DNA from: Mycteria americana
Lineage: Eukaryota; Chordata; Aves; Ciconiiformes; Ciconiidae
Reading direction: 5' to 3'
DNA length: 64,000 nucleotides
NCBI RefSeq assembly: GCF_035582795.1
Contig: NC_134367.1
Span: 108,610,062 to 108,674,061, forward strand
The notes under the pieces are model-generated. The model did no database searches and was not told where the DNA came from. It saw only the letters and a program-made list of their open reading frames with translations. Within the stretch, counting starts at the first letter, position 1; each line of letters opens with the position of its first letter. The position numbers and the translations under genes are program-made. This document shows, piece after piece, positions 37,601 to 52,600 of this stretch.

Positions 37601-40600
37601 AGATTAAAGCCAGGACATTTGTGCCTACCTCTGCTGCGTCCACACCATCACTCTGCTGTGCAGAGACAGCCTGGGGTTTCTGGTGGCTGGGACAGGGGCT
37701 GCCCCTCCCAGCCCAAGCTCCTACTCCTTGAAATGTTAATGAGCAAGGGAAATGTTTCAAGTAGCTACTGGCAAGCAAGGCAGACTGGAAAACACGTTCC
37801 CATGGGCTGGCAGCCTGCCTGCCTTCATGTTACGTGGTGGCAGACAGGCCACCGAGGAAAATATGCTATCATTTGGCAAACACTGCAATAGACAAAGTCC
37901 ATTTTGGTTAATATTTCAGACGAGATGACAGATGCTTCCTACTGCCAGCAGGTTTATGATCCAGAATTAGAAGCCACCCAGACCTACAGCTCAGACCGGA
38001 ATTGGCTCGCGGGGCTTGCTCTGCCAACACCAGCCTCGGGACAGAGCCGGTGCCGCTGGCTGAAGGAGAGCAGAACATCTCCTCATGAACCTCCGGGACC
38101 GGTGCTTTGTGCTGACCAGCATCAAGCATGGTAGCAGCAGACTCGCCTGAAAGGGATATTGTCAAACAAAGCAGGTCCAAATTTGACCTTCCTTTAGACT
38201 GCTTGATTCTGGGTGCACTTCTTGGGATATTAAATCCTCTGTCAGAAAAATAATTCAGCACTTCTACAAGATTTAAAAAATACAAAGCCAGGTTTTTGTA
38301 GGTCCTAAAAATATGTGTTTCTTGTGTTTGCTGGTGCTCAGCTGGCAATGTAACATATTGCAACAGCAGAGACATGTTCATAAGAGCTTTAATACAGCAG
38401 GCAGCAGAGAGCTGTCTTTGCCAGCAATGAAAGAGGGTTAATCTGGCTTTCCATAAGGTATGGCAAATTATGGAGGGTGGTGGGGCCAAGGTGAAGGAGG
38501 ATCTGCTTGTGTCCTTTTAAATCAGAGGTGCTTCTGAGCTCTGGAACAAACTCCAGCCATGAGAAGGAAGGTTTCCAAGTATATCTGCCTGTGGTGGCTT
38601 AACCTTATCTCAGTTCTGGACCTGTACTTCAGAGCTGAGAGGGAAGGGGAGACAGAAATACTATGTTACCAAATACTTTTGAATCTTCATCCAAAGTGTC
38701 TTGAATTCTACAAGTCCCAAGGTGCCGGTCCCATTGGTCTGGGGATGTTAAGGCATGGTTCAAAAATCAAGATTCCTCTATCCTTAGCAAAACTGGAGAG
38801 CAACCAGTTCTGACAAAAACAAATCACCCATCACCGTGTCATCTTAATGCCGTATTCATTCTCGTTTGTAATACATCTCCATCTCACACAGACATGCCCA
38901 CAGCTTTACATCTGCTTAGCTAAAGGCATGCCAAGAATTTCTAGGCTATCTGCACTCTCAAGGAATGATATATGGGATTGCTAAATATATAAGCACAATT
39001 AGATCCACTCACATTTTGTACAGCTAACAGTAGATTAAAGCCCTTAGGGAAACAAAGGACTGGCCTCACAGCAGACAAGCGTTAGAAAGCACAGACAGGA
39101 ACTGCGAGTGAACAGAGAGAGTCAATAGTAGCTACACAGTCTTCCCCCGTGTCCTTCAGGGCCTTGAACATCCCTTCCTATGGAAAATTATGCAGAAACA
39201 AGGAGTTGGCCCCCATGATGCTGTATTTATTGAGTTGCCCTGTTGGGTTTGGGAGGCTACAGAGTGCAGGACAAAGGCATCACTTCTCCCAACAGCCAGT
39301 GATCCACAAGATCCACAGCTAATCCCAGCTGACCTCAGCACGACCGCGTCATGAGACCAACGTTAGTGTAATCCTGGCAGCATGACTCTTGACCCTCCCC
39401 GTGCACTGGCTACCTTCCCAGCACATCAAAAGAGTACTGGGCAGATGTGCTGGCCTCTCCTTTTCCCTTGGCTACGCAAAGCTTATTAGCACCCATGTGT
39501 CCTACGAGCTATGCAGAAGGGAGGGCGGCACAGCATGTACTCATAGCCTTCCCCCTCTGAACAGCCTCGCTCTGCTGCTTTGAGCTCTGTGTTCTATAAG
39601 CGGTACTGGACTTAGAGGTGGAAGCTGAGGTTGTGCTTAAAACCTGCCTCCTGCCAAGGACGCTGTGTATGCATCTGAAACTGCACGGGCGCATCCAGGC
39701 AGGAGGTTCCTGCTTCTCCTCCCTGCTACTTTTAGGGAAAAGTTTAAGCAATGAGAGATGCAGAGCAGGTGAGAGAAGCAGCCGATAATTAAATGGTTCA
39801 GGTTCCTGCCACCCTGAGCTGATAGAGCTGCTTGGCTGAATTTTATGCCTCCAGCCATGCTCCTGGACAATGGAAGTGTAAACTTAGCCTATCTTGTCAG
39901 GAAGTTTTGCAAAGAAGATCCAGAAACTTTAAAGGTGATGAAATGACATTCAAAGGATACATCTAAAAGGCTGATCATCTCCCTGCAAGTGTTAATGTTA
40001 AATCCATCACTTTTGATATCCTTTCCTGTAAAAAAAGGAAGTAAAAATCCAAGTCAGAAATACTTCAAGACAAATATTTTTCTGCAGACAACCTTGGAGA
40101 TGTCAGCCACCTTAAGATCTTGTTAGCAAAGTAAATGCTCTGCCATTTCTTCTACTACTTCCCTTCAGCTGATTCACGTGGCTTTTTTGGCACTGGGGTA
40201 GGGGATGTTATTGGTCTTGGGGGTGGTAAGCCTCTATCTGTCCACAGAAGTTATGCAGCAGCATAATGATATCTTCCCATGGTGGTCCTCCCGAGAAGGT
40301 ACAGGAAATATAGAGCCTCTGCAGGACATCGGCTGGCAGCTCTTGGAAGGAGAGCACCAGGCGGTACTTTTTCCACCCATATTAGAGGTTCAACAAGCCA
40401 GGAGAAACTCAGCTGGGGGCAGACAAGAACTCAGTTTTTCATCACCTTCAGCTGATAGAGCTGGGTTTTGCTAGCACAGATCCCACCTGTGTGCTGATGG
40501 ACCCAGGCATAGACATTCACTCCGACCAAAGGGCAACCAAAGGTCTCGCCATTTCAGAACGTGCCTCTCAGCTCCATTCAATGGGCACTACATAACATTA

Positions 40601-43600
40601 CTTACTCTTTGCTAAAACCCGGTTTAGGATAGTTTGAAGTTCATTTGCAGTCACTTCACAGTCCTGGACAGAAAACATATTTCAGGTGTTAACACAAAAA
40701 TTATTTGAAACAAACTATATTCATTTGTTGTCAGACATCCAGGGACTATTTTCCTTCCAACCCTTATCTAAGGCACGTAAACCTTTAATTTTTTTCTAAC
40801 ATTTACTATCAGACGTCACATGGAGGAGATCCTCAGAACCCGTGAATATATCCTGGCCTTTCAAATGGGAAAGAAGTGGTTTGTTAGGTGCCATGGTGAC
40901 ATGACCCAGTAAGTGTTAACTTTTCAACAGGTTTGACTGAATAGGGTGACTGCCTTCTTTCTCAGCTGAACAGGTTCAGGAGAGCATTTGAGATATTCCA
41001 GGCTTATGGAAACTACAACAAAACAATACTAAAATTGCCATCTCAAAATTCAGAAAGGTCTTTCGCACTAACAAGATGTTTTCCCTCTTTGGTGCCAGTG
41101 GCCGCCTGTCCATTAAGAAAAAACCTGACGTGATGGCCACAGGCTAGCGCAGCAGGGCTTTGTAGATCCTGAGGTTTGTCAAATACAATAAATAGAGAGA
41201 AAGTTCAGCCAACAGTTTTTTCCGATTCCTGGGGCTTCTAAACAAAAAGGAAGGAACTGGTCAACTAGGCAATAGTCAGAATTATATGCTAACTCCACAG
41301 GTAATTTATTTCACCATGGGATAATATTTTCACAGTTCTCACTCCCATCGCCCCTATTTTCAAAGTTATTCCATGCCCTGCATTACCGAGGGAACAAATC
41401 ACATTTTACACCAATAAGAGGAACAATGTAGTAAAACTGTTCTATTGTAAAATAAATCGAACCGAAACTGTGAGTTAATAAAAGGGGAGAACTGTTTGGT
41501 TTTTTTGAAGACTAGACAGTAAAAGGAACTGGCAAGTCAAATATTTGCATAATCATAACAGAGAGGTCGCAGTCATTTTCTCTCACTTTAATCCACTTAC
41601 CTCTCCAGAGAGCTTTTGAAACAGAGTCTTGAACTCATCATCTATATCTTTGTTATCGACATGAGGCTAGAGGAAAGAGATGACCGAGAGTGTGGTTTAC
41701 AAGGTGGTTCTAGAAAGAGAGCTGTGGATATCGTAAAGCGGCTTTACAGGGGACTATTTACAGCAATGCAAAACGAGCACTTGCTCTGCAGCAATGGCGA
41801 AACAGAGCCACTACTTAAATCACGACCAGCCAGGGGGTGGCTTCATTTGGGAGTAAATAATTTCTAAGACTGATGAAAAAGTTTTCGCCTGCTACCAAAA
41901 GAGTTTTATAAAATAGCTGCAATGAAAATGTTGCTGCACCTGGCCACAGCAATTCAGCAGTTCCTTGGAAGCCTGCTTTTGCAATTTCTCTTGGACTTCA
42001 GGAAGACTATTTGTTTCTATGAAAAGGATCATTCAGTGCCCTCCTTGCTTTCTCCTACCTGTACTAGATGGAAGCACAATTTAATGTGTTCCAGCCCAGT
42101 CTACAAGGGTGCAGTTTCTTTTCTACATGGGCCCAGGTACATGAAAAACCATGTGAAACTAAGCCATGGAGATATGTAAAGAATCCCCATAACCAAAAAA
42201 TATTTTTCCTGAGCATAAGCACATACTGTGATCCCAGCTCAGGGGAAAAGTAAAAATCTCACCCTTGTTTTGCCCCCACATTATGAAAGAAAAGTTTGTT
42301 AAAAAAAAACCAGCAACAACAATCTGCCCAGTTAAGACATTTACCTCATATGGTTTTGCAGCCACCACATCACCAATCACCCTAAGGAAAAACAGAAAAA
42401 AAAAAAAACCCAACAAGAAATGACAAGTCTATCATTTGCCCTTAAAATAATTAGCAAAACAAGCTGGTTTAATATAAGGTGTCACCAAATGGATAGAACA
42501 AGCCCCCAGGTTTCCTGCTTCCTACACCTCTGTCCCACCTCTTTGAAGATATTTTCCTTGGGAAATACAGCCTTGTTGTTCTTCTCTTGTATCCAGACTC
42601 CCTTTTTTTCATTCAATGGCTGCTACTGATACAACCCTTTTTAAAATCATCTCCTCATCATCATACTCCCAAATCCTGCACTCTTTAATGGTGTGAACTC
42701 CTGCTTCTTGGATCTGAGGGATCTAGTTACCACTTGAATGCTTGCTGGAGGCCATCTGAAGAGCCGTGACTCTCTACCGTGGATGTGTGTGTGTCAGATA
42801 TGGTAGACTCCGAAAGAAAATAGGTCCTAGAAATGGACCTATATTGCTGGTTAAGGGAAAAGACAGAGCATGGGATGTGGGTGCAACACCTGACCTTCTC
42901 CTTTATGTGCCTCACCAGCAGACGAGAAGGCTTTACAGAGGAGATACGCACTGCGTTTTAGCCTGTTTCTCAGAAAAAACTCGCAGGCAGAACTCTCCAT
43001 TTTTGTAAGGCTCAAAAGTGGACGGCACAATGAGATACTCTCCCCGGGGCAACTTCATGCGGCTGGAGACTTCACGCAGGTTGACATAAGGATCAGAGCG
43101 GGCTGCCGGTTGGTTCCTTGCGAAGAAAGCACGGTTCGCATGAATATCCGTGTTATTTTCCAGCTGTGGGAAATGTGTTTTTGTTAGAAACCATTTGACA
43201 ATTCACTGGTAATCCAGCTGCCCTATTTCAATTTCAGTGCTTTAAAGCTATCTCAAGTTTTTTCTTAGCATAAAATAATAAATCCGCGACCAATAGCGTA
43301 AAAGATAACCACCAGCGTTCTGTCATGGGAAACAGTCAGGCAGATAATTAGAAGGGGAAAGTATCTTCCTTTACAAAGATTATCTTTTCACATGCTTCTT
43401 TACAGTCTGTGATATAAAATAAATAAAAAGATCATAATGTGTGCTCATATCTGGTCAAACTAGTACCTTCTGTACTTAAGTCGTCCATGTATTGAGCATT
43501 TTTTGCTTTCACAAGCTGCTCGGGAACAAATTTAAATTTCGGAATTATTTTGAGCAATTTATGGTATGGGATAGATCCCCTAATTGCATAGGACTTGTAG

Positions 43601-46600
43601 TCTCTGAGTTATTCAAACAGACAGAAAATAATAATAAACAGAACACAGTAGGAGTCACAACGGTGAGACTTTTGGGCCCACATTAGATGATTTACCCAAC
43701 TTCTATTAGTAATACTAAGAGTATTCCTCTGGATTATGTGGAAAATAGTACTTAACTTTTCCGTAATACCAATGTATTATTAAACAAGTGAAACATTGCA
43801 TAGCTCACAAAACAAAACACCAATGTAACAAGAAACAGTAGTGTAAGAATAACATCTCTACTTTAAACCTCCTATTCATGACTTTTGCTCTACAGGGATG
43901 TCTTTCAAAAAGTGTGATTCAATGGTCCACAAAAAGTGCTGCGTGGCTGACACAGGATGGGGAACATCGCATATGGATAAGATTTCTGGCTGTCTAAGAT
44001 CAGAGCATACAAAGATGTTATCAAACATTTTATAATTATTCCGTTTTTCTGTTGTAAACTGTAGAAAAGTATGGGGGTTTTTCCTCTTTTGTTCTGAAGA
44101 TAAGGTTGGATTTGGTATTTATTCAACAGCCCCATCCTTTCTCCCCACTCAATCTTAAACTAAATGGGACTGCAAAGATTAAGAAGCCAGATCCATATCT
44201 TTTTCAATATATAAAGTTAATTTTCCCTTTGCATCTGCAAGGCTGTTAAAAGACACAGTTAATTGTTACATGACCACACATTCATTTACTGAGAGAGAAG
44301 AAAAGAGCTGAAAAGCCAAGGAAAAATTGGCAGTGCAGGCTGCTGGACCTCAGTAATAAGTATTGGCTGTTCCTACTGCCAGACACCCCTGGGGTCTCTT
44401 TCTTCAGGAATGAAAAGTCTCTTTACCTCAGTATTGACATCTGGGAGGATTAGGAAAGGTTGAGTGGGGTTTGTTCATTACCAGGAACCCCAGCTCAGAA
44501 CTACAAAAGGAATGGATCCACAGAGTTTGCCATTTCTTTGGAACAACATTAGCTACATTTTCTCAATTTTAGAGTGCAGAGACCTTGTTTTGCCTTCACC
44601 TGTACTAAACAGACAAATTCTGACCTCTGTTATACAAACTTAGTGGAAGCTAAATTTCAACAAGTATAAGTGAAGTCAAGATTGGGACTCAGATGTCTGT
44701 AATAAAGCCTTGTGCCCCAGTCCCTTGGAAACGGTTATTCAGAACTTGAGAGATTGGTCCCGTGATCCAAGAACAAAGCTCTCTAGAAGAGCTGTCATTA
44801 GTATGGAAGAAGTCTTCCTGGTAGCTAAATTTTCCAGTGCAACAGGAGGTGCCCATGTGGAGGCTAGAAGTCTTCAGCAGAGACTACATACCTCCTGAGG
44901 AATCTGAAAGGAAGAGAAAGAGACGATGTTAAATGGCTGCTACATACACGCATCTATCATTAGGGGGGGAAAAAATCAGCTACAGCCTCTTTCAGACACT
45001 TTTTTTTCATTTTCTTTTACAACCACATATTGTAGTATCAGTTATACATGAAGTTCTAGCTTGTGCTAGAGCTGTTCCAAAGGAAAAACAGGATCTTCAT
45101 CGAGAGGAATCTCTACAACATTTAATTGCTTCTCTCCTGATATGGTGTTGTGAACGATACTATTGGTTGGAAATATTTGGGTAAGCCTTTAAATGTTCAG
45201 TCAGGAAAGTAAACAGGTTAGCCCCACTTTGATAACCAAAAACAAACTAAGAGTTTATTACAGCAGACCTAAAATCTACTAGTCTACTGTTACTGGAATA
45301 TGATGAAAATATAAGGCTACCATCACTAGCAATCAGCCTGAGGATGATGAGATAGTTGTAAGGCAATTATAACAAGTAACAAATGTCAAGATTTGGCCCT
45401 TCCTAAATTAACTAAATTGCTATGTTAATTTGTACCTCCAAATACAAGGTTAGTTTTCCAAAAGCAGTTAGTTGTCTTGAGAGCACAGATTCCAGTGACA
45501 ACCAAAGAGAGTGTCCTCCCAAGTCCCAAAAGAGCTTTTGAAAATATTGCACATACAGTGATTCTGGGGCCTGAGATGGCCCCTTGAGACCTCAGGTCTT
45601 GTTCCTTATAACCAACATACTAGAAGGCCAGGAGCTCGGTGATGGGCACACTTACAGTTATTGTCGGCAGGCAGTTTGAGCTACGTGACTTACAAAAGCT
45701 CTCCAGGGCAGGTAGACTTGAGCATACATCTTTCCACCTTCTCCTGCACAGAGATCTGCTTTAGGGCACTACCCATGCTGTCCTAACTGGACCTCCTCAG
45801 CCACAGCATCCTCTGCAATGGTGTAAATCTACAACAGTGCGTGACCCAAATAACTTGGATCATAGCTGGATGTCTACTTCAGATGACTTAGCAGCCATGT
45901 CTTTCAAAAGAAAGTCTTCACCTTGTTAAGAGTCACCAAGTCTACCCTACTATGGAAAAGATCACAGAGGAGGCAGATGAGATGAAATAGATGTAAAGCA
46001 CAAAAGCTCTGCTAACTTCTCTAGGGTCGTAGTCAGTGATATGAGCAGACAAATATCCTTAATGTGCAAATTCAGGATGCCAATAGGCCAGGGTGCTTGG
46101 CACCACGCAGATGGTAACTCAGAAATGTGCTCGGTGAGACTCATTTGTGTATGCAGACACTTAGGCACTAGGGAAAACCTTTGCTAGTTTTGAACCATCC
46201 TGCACAAGATATATTAGCAGAAGTCAGCCATTCCCATCTGCTCCCACCTGTGCTGGTTAATGATCTTCATCCAGTGGAATCTATAAAACATTTAATTGCT
46301 TTTCTCCAGATATGATATTGGGAATGGTAATACTGGGTGGAAATTTTTATATTTGCTTCTCTTCCCTCACATCACAGAAATTAGAGGTGACACTAGATTT
46401 TTTCCCTACATTATATTTTTAGAGACAGAAGCAACACTGGAGAATCAGAAAAAAAAAATTTGCTGAACCTGAACAATAGCATGGTAGACAATGAATCAAA
46501 ACAATTTTCAAATGCAAGGGAAAAATAATAAAAAAAAGAAAGTGACTACTGAGCAGTAACGATAGGCTGTAATCAGAAACACTTATCTGGAATTGCCAGG

Positions 46601-49600
46601 CACCCTGAGCCTGCCCCCATTCAGATTTTTTAAGAGAAGGCTCTCAATGAGACTGTTGCTAAATTATTGCCTCTAGTTTTACACTGCTCTCCTGTTAAAG
46701 TGGGACAAAAATTGAGCCTAAATTTATCTGAGTCTTCCCATATTATGTGGGTCAGGAAGAAATGAGAGAAGGATTTGAATCATCTTGCAAAATCCAGTTC
46801 TTATTGAAATGTATTGCTGAATGTCAAGATGTAGCACATTGCTAATTTTTTCCAGCGTAACAGAACAGGGAATAAAGCCCTTAATCAGGAACAAACTTTA
46901 CCTGATAGATCGAATAACCAATACTAAGCAGAGATTCTCCCATTTTCTTCTGTCTCCTGCGGTTCTTCTGCATCAAGCCCACCAGTACAGTACAGCATGG
47001 CTCATTCAAACTCCCTTCGTGGTCATCATCTGGTTCGTCCAACCGGATTTTAAATTGGGGATTGGTCCAGTATGTTGCTAAGAATTCCCAAGGTGAGACA
47101 AAGAGGAGGAGATTTTGCTGTCATTGTAGCCAAGATGGCTGTCACTAGAATTACAGAGAATATCTCATTGGAAGGACTTTTGCCTGGATTTTTTCCAGTC
47201 CTTTCCATTACGTTATATGTTTTCATGTTTTCACAGCTATGCTGAATATCAATTGGAGCCATGGCAAATCAAAGCGCCAAGGTATTTCCTGGGGCGTAAT
47301 GACCAACAGGGAGGAGCTGATATTGTTAATTCCAGCCAGTCATTTATCTCCAGGAAATGTCCTTGGCTGAGGCTGTTATTGTTGCCAGAGGACCAAATGC
47401 CAGACAGCCTCTCCAGAGGTCTAACCTGAAAATGAATGGGAAACAACACTGCCACTGAACTGTGACACTGTCCTGGCCTACCCAACCCTTCAGAGGATTA
47501 CTCCAGTAGCAAAAGCCACGTAAGCAGGAAAAGTAGACAGAGAAAAAAAAAACAAATAGAGCCATGAATTAACTGCTTAGTGGGTTGGTAATCCCTGCCG
47601 AGGAAATAGGTGTGAATTAGATCTTGGTTCAGGCTGCCAAGCTTTTGCTTATTATCTAAACCCTGCAGAAAGAGCGGCACCTCCAAGCCCTCCCCACCGA
47701 AGCCCCCTCCGGTTCACAAGCATTTATTTTGATTCTTGTGTTTGTATTTCATCAAGTGCCCACTTGGCTGGGTCTCCACCTTGGTAGTTCTGGCAGCCCC
47801 CAGCAGTCGAACCCCGTCTCCACTGTCCGTTAAACAGGGTCAGGTCCCATTTATTGACCTCGTTGCTTGTCAGTGTGTCGGGAGTCAAGTTGCAGATCTC
47901 AAGGCGGGTGAACTGCCTTTGAAAATCCGAAAATGCCATCCTGGTGCACAAAAAGACCAGGGTTAGTCCATCAGCCTGCAACAGTCAAGGCGAGTGCAAA
48001 TGGATGTCTCTCCCAACCGGGCAGCAAACGTCAGTACTGCGGAGCTGCCCAAAACCCCATTTAATTGAACTCTGAATCTTGGAACTGGCTTTTGGGAAAC
48101 AAAATTTCCCACTCCTTGAAAGAGCTGTATCTCCTGGAGGCAGTTGTTCTCAACAGCTGTTACACATTATGGGCTCAGTCATACCATTTTTTGTCATCCC
48201 CAGCCGTGGGCAAACCCTCATGGATCATACTTCATAAGTAAATTCACTAAAATTGGTGGAAGAAAATGTGCAAGGAGATGCCATTTAATGGGAGTAAGAG
48301 TTGGCCCGTATGAAAAAGTCACTCTGTAGAAAAACAGTCTCTGTTCATGTTTTGCTTTAATTCTATTGTTAATGTTTGTTTTTACCATTCCTAGTAGGTT
48401 TGTACGAGTGACAGACCTTGATCACTTCATGCGGCAAGCAGAGGTCTGTTCTCATTTCTCAGTGCCTTATGGCCCATGTAGCTGATTGCACTGGAAGACA
48501 GTGGGTGTTTATCTTTCCAGTCTAGGACAGAGTGACATGGATTCACTACTGATCCATATAATCAGCTAACTGGGATGGGCTTTCCATTAGGTCTCAGTAA
48601 ACAGACTCTTCCCAAGCTGGTAATCTAAACTTTTTCATTAGTGCGTAGCATTTAGGCAAAAAACACAAACCTCAAAATATAGAGCAGCTGAGGTTCATTC
48701 TTGCCACCTCATTAATTTTATTACCATCTGGTCTGTGTATTTTGGATAAGCACTGAGTTATGCAAGCTCTAATAAAAGGTAATATTTGAATGGGAAGGGA
48801 GATAAACAAGAGGCTAACAACATACACATGTCATTATTAACCCCCTTGGTGCTGGCAGTTTCTTTCCATCCAACTGAAAAGACTGCTTAAAAAGCATACG
48901 TGCACATAAAAGGTCCAAAAGATTAAGCTAACGCAATGATTCTCACCAAAACTCTCCATCATCTACTTGCTTATCCAGCGCCTCTTTTTGTTTGGGATCA
49001 ACATAATTCCATTCAGGAGCACTGCAGACAAAGCACAAAAGCAAGCTGTTCAGTTGTATTTTATTCTACAAGACCAGAGAGTTAGGCTCTGTCTTCGGTC
49101 ACAGCTGATAAAGGAGCGTGTATTTCTTCAACAACTAGACCTTCTGCCCTTCCCAATGGCGGTACACATTGCAACCTGACTACACAGGGCTGGAATCAGT
49201 CTGCAACCGTATTTGCAACAAATAAGCCTTACATTGAATCATCACTGCCAGGTGCCAGAATGTACAAATATTGCAGACTGGCTGGATTAGGTAACGTGCA
49301 GCCTGAAAGTCGGGCAGAGCTTCTCCTTTGTAAGATCTGTTGGGATGCCTCATAGTGTCCCTAGGGAAATGATGTAAGCCCCGCTGTTGGGGTCACCAAA
49401 GAACAAGAAAGCAAAAAGGCGGGATTAGAAGGTGTACTGCAGAAAACGGCATTGCTCCTTTCCCATCCTGATGTTACTGTGCAGCAAGCTGGATTCTGCT
49501 CTGCTCCCACGTGACGGTGCAGTTCTGCACCGGCCTCAGCAGGGTTGTCCCACGGTAAAACAGGTGCAAGAAAATCAGGATACGGCACGCGTGCGTGCCT

Positions 49601-52600
49601 GAAGCGCCTTATCCTGGGGCTGAGCAAAGCAGCTCTGATAAAGGTAAGAATAATTCTAACGTTTATCTCTGCTTTCTATCCTTAAGTGTTATACAACATC
49701 AGCACCGGTACTACAGTCAGTCAGAACAGGAAACTGAAATCTCGAAGTATTGCACGAAAAAACATCACGGCCCAAATGAAAGTAAAATTTATGCCATTCT
49801 AAATATAAAAATAAAAGAGGTGTTGTCACTGCCATTCTCATGAGATTCCAAGGTAGTTGAAGCCCAGACGGTTTCTGATAGATTTTCAAACTCCTGGGTC
49901 CTTAGCTTAGTCAACACCCCCATTTTTTCACGATTCTCCAGTAAAAACCAAATACTGGTCTGATTTAGAGCACAGCAGCCTTAGAGTTGAAGCAGAGGCA
50001 CAATGGTTTAGCCCTGCTGTATTTCCCAGGAATGGAACTGGTTTGCATATCGTACTAAGGTCCTGGCACCATCAGTAGGATCAATCTGAAAAAAGTCAGA
50101 TTGTAAAATAACATGGATATGGCTTGCATTGGGCTGCTCACAATTAAAACGTGGGCTGTTCTCTCTTAGAAAGCTCTGCCTGAAGCAGGGAAGAATGTCC
50201 ACTGGGCAGAGCGGATCAATATCTAACCTTGCTAATAAATTAATAGTGTTTTATTCCAACTGATTTAGTATCTCTCCTAAATGTGCTTTGTGATTGGATT
50301 AACTGCATAGTCCCAATTTAATTTTTGAAAGATACCAAAATACACTGAAGAGAGAGAAGCAGGGGCATATAAAAACCTACTTATCACTCCAAGCTCCAGT
50401 CCATTCCACTTCACCCCAGGGATTTCTAAGCCTCATTAGTTTCTCTGGCCGTCCTCGGTAATATACCTAAAAGATCCACAACAAACAGAGCCTGAGCACT
50501 TCCATTATTCCAATCATCACAGGGCAATTGCTTTTCAGACAGGATAAAACACAATTTGTACTTGAGTGATGCAGTCTATTACAATTTGCAATAGTTAAAA
50601 GACACCTGGATACCTTCCACCCTTATTTTACATTATCCTGTGCCACCAAGTGAGCCATTAGCTGCAGCACTCACCATTTCATATAATGACAGCAACCTGC
50701 AAGGAAAAACATCAGCTACAAAAAGCAGAATATCTACATCCTCAAAAGCAGGAGAAGTCGCACAACACAGCAAGGTTGGGAAGAGGTTATTTGGCATGGA
50801 CACCTCTGTAACGATTCCAGTTTCAGAGAAGCACGAGTACCTAGGGCTCACTGTGAAGGCGAGACTAACAGAGGAGTTCACGAAAGAGGCTTTTACTCCT
50901 TTCCCATTAGCGCTGATTGGCAAAGTACAGGCTCCCACCTCGTGCAGCAGGAACACCTGAGGAAACAGCTGCCTCCTCTCCTGTTTCTCCTTTCCGTACC
51001 CTCCATTTCAGTAACAGCTTGGCCCACCTTTACGTTTTGTATTCCAGTCTGTTGCTACAACACAAGGTGCAGACTGCACACTATACTCTATATAACTACC
51101 TATATACTCTATATACTCTACTTATAAGTACAGAGCTTTCAACCTGGCTAAGTACTACAGATACTTTCTTTTTCTGTAAGAGGGTGCATAAGGTAGGAAC
51201 ATTTTTATTTGGTCAGTCACAGAAGGACATCAGAAAGTTGAGGGCACTGCAGTATTGCAGTCCCAAGCTGGTGTGTATGATGGCCTTGGAGAGGCTGGCT
51301 TACCTCTTCTGCTCCAGTGATAGAGTAAGCGTGCCCCTTTACCAGTTTCAAACTTGTGATTGCTTCTATTTCAGCTGCAGTAGTTATCTGGGGCAATAAA
51401 AGGATACACATTTAGGACTATATATTGTGTACGAATACAGTTTTCATGAGCAAATTAATATGGGGGAAGATACCCAAAGTGGTATGCACAATGAATATCA
51501 ATATTCTTGATGCAAAGTGTATTAAATAGAGGCGAGATCCACAGCAAAAGTTCACCTCCACAGTTTCATGCCCCTAAATATGCAGTCCTAGCCCAGCAGA
51601 TATTCAGGAATGTATAGTGAAATCTAAGTTTAAATCCAGTTCCCAGCTCAGGTCGCAGATCCAGTCACCTGCAAAGACATGTTCACGTGGATTCGGCTCT
51701 AGCCTGCCTCAGTTGAGATCCAGCATATCAAAATTTCAACTCTGGTAATCCTATATGCCATGAACCAGGATTTCAAACAAGATAATGAAACGAGATGTGA
51801 AAGACAGGGAGTTTCCAAAACATGTACAAACATCATCTGTAACTTGAGAGAATTCATATTACAGGTGTCAATAATCTTTAGGATTGAAAACCAAAGCCAG
51901 AATCAGACTACAGACCACAACAAAGTATCTCAAAGAGTTTGTCTCTGGCAGTCGTGTGTCTGGAGCTGAAATTAAAGAGATTTTGAATGAGAAAAGATAC
52001 TCAGAGAATGAAAACAGAGTTCAGGAATACCAGTCCCCAGTTCATGGCTCAAAGTATTACCACAGACTGTCTTGTAAAAAGGGAGGCATGACAAGAGTTG
52101 GTTATTTAGAACCTCAGCCAAAGTTTTTTATAATTGAAATCAATAAAAGTCTCCCATTAATTGTAGTATGCTTTTAATTCAGACCTTCCTACCTATGTCT
52201 AACATTGGTCCAAGCTTTTGTTACCATATGGACCAGAGCCCTGAGAAGAGGAGCAAGGAGAGTAAAGCGGCAGCAGTCTCTTACATCGATGGAACAGCCA
52301 AGCAACGACCCAGCTCTCAGAGCCTTCAGGATGATTTGGTACAGGTTTGAAGGAGCCCTCCGCAGCTCATAGGACTCAGAGATGCCTCCAGTAAAATCCT
52401 CAAAGGCCTCCATAGTGGAACCTCCTGTGAGAGCTTCGTAAGAGCCATTCAACCTATAGGGGAGATGACAAGAGCTATATAAGGGGCCATCTCCACTTGT
52501 AAGCCTTGGCACTGCAGAAAGAAGGGTTCATGATTTAGTATCCCTCTGTCCGTGTGATCATCAGTGTGACCTGGGGCACCAAAAGTAAAGTCCCTTGAAA

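Larger units (their letters stand above)
34634..41666 (-). other. CAPN8: CAPN8 linker and penta-EF-hand domain, exons 14-21
   Basis: Exon 14 (66 bp) is an acidic linker running into [16 protein letters not shown], the first EF-hand region. Exon 15 gives [16 protein letters not shown], exon 16 [17 protein letters not shown], and exon 17 NGTGTLG and VEFKTLW. Exon 18 carries the canonical calcium loop [13 protein letters not shown], exon 19 [19 protein letters not shown], and exon 20 [16 protein letters not shown]. Sizes 66, 58, 65, 69, 79, 117, 59 and 24 bp follow the calpain pattern. The domain binds calcium and dimerises. Confidence 0.94.
42345..47940 (-). other. CAPN8: CAPN8 CBSW (C2-like) domain, exons 9-13
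   Basis: Exon 9 (161 bp) has [12 protein letters not shown] and [10 protein letters not shown]. Exon 10 (176 bp) has [20 protein letters not shown], the acidic loop typical of this domain, then [18 protein letters not shown]. Exon 12 (212 bp) has [20 protein letters not shown] followed by PSTFEP. Exon 12 uses the donor GTGCGT, which makes the join to the 37-bp exon 13 in phase (reading TQVIGDVV across it). Confidence 0.93.

Noticed and set aside
50008..50202. Minus-strand open frame in CAPN8 intron 7 (between exons 7 and 8)
   Set aside because: It does not match calpain and would break the phase between the 86-bp and 75-bp exons. Treated as chance.
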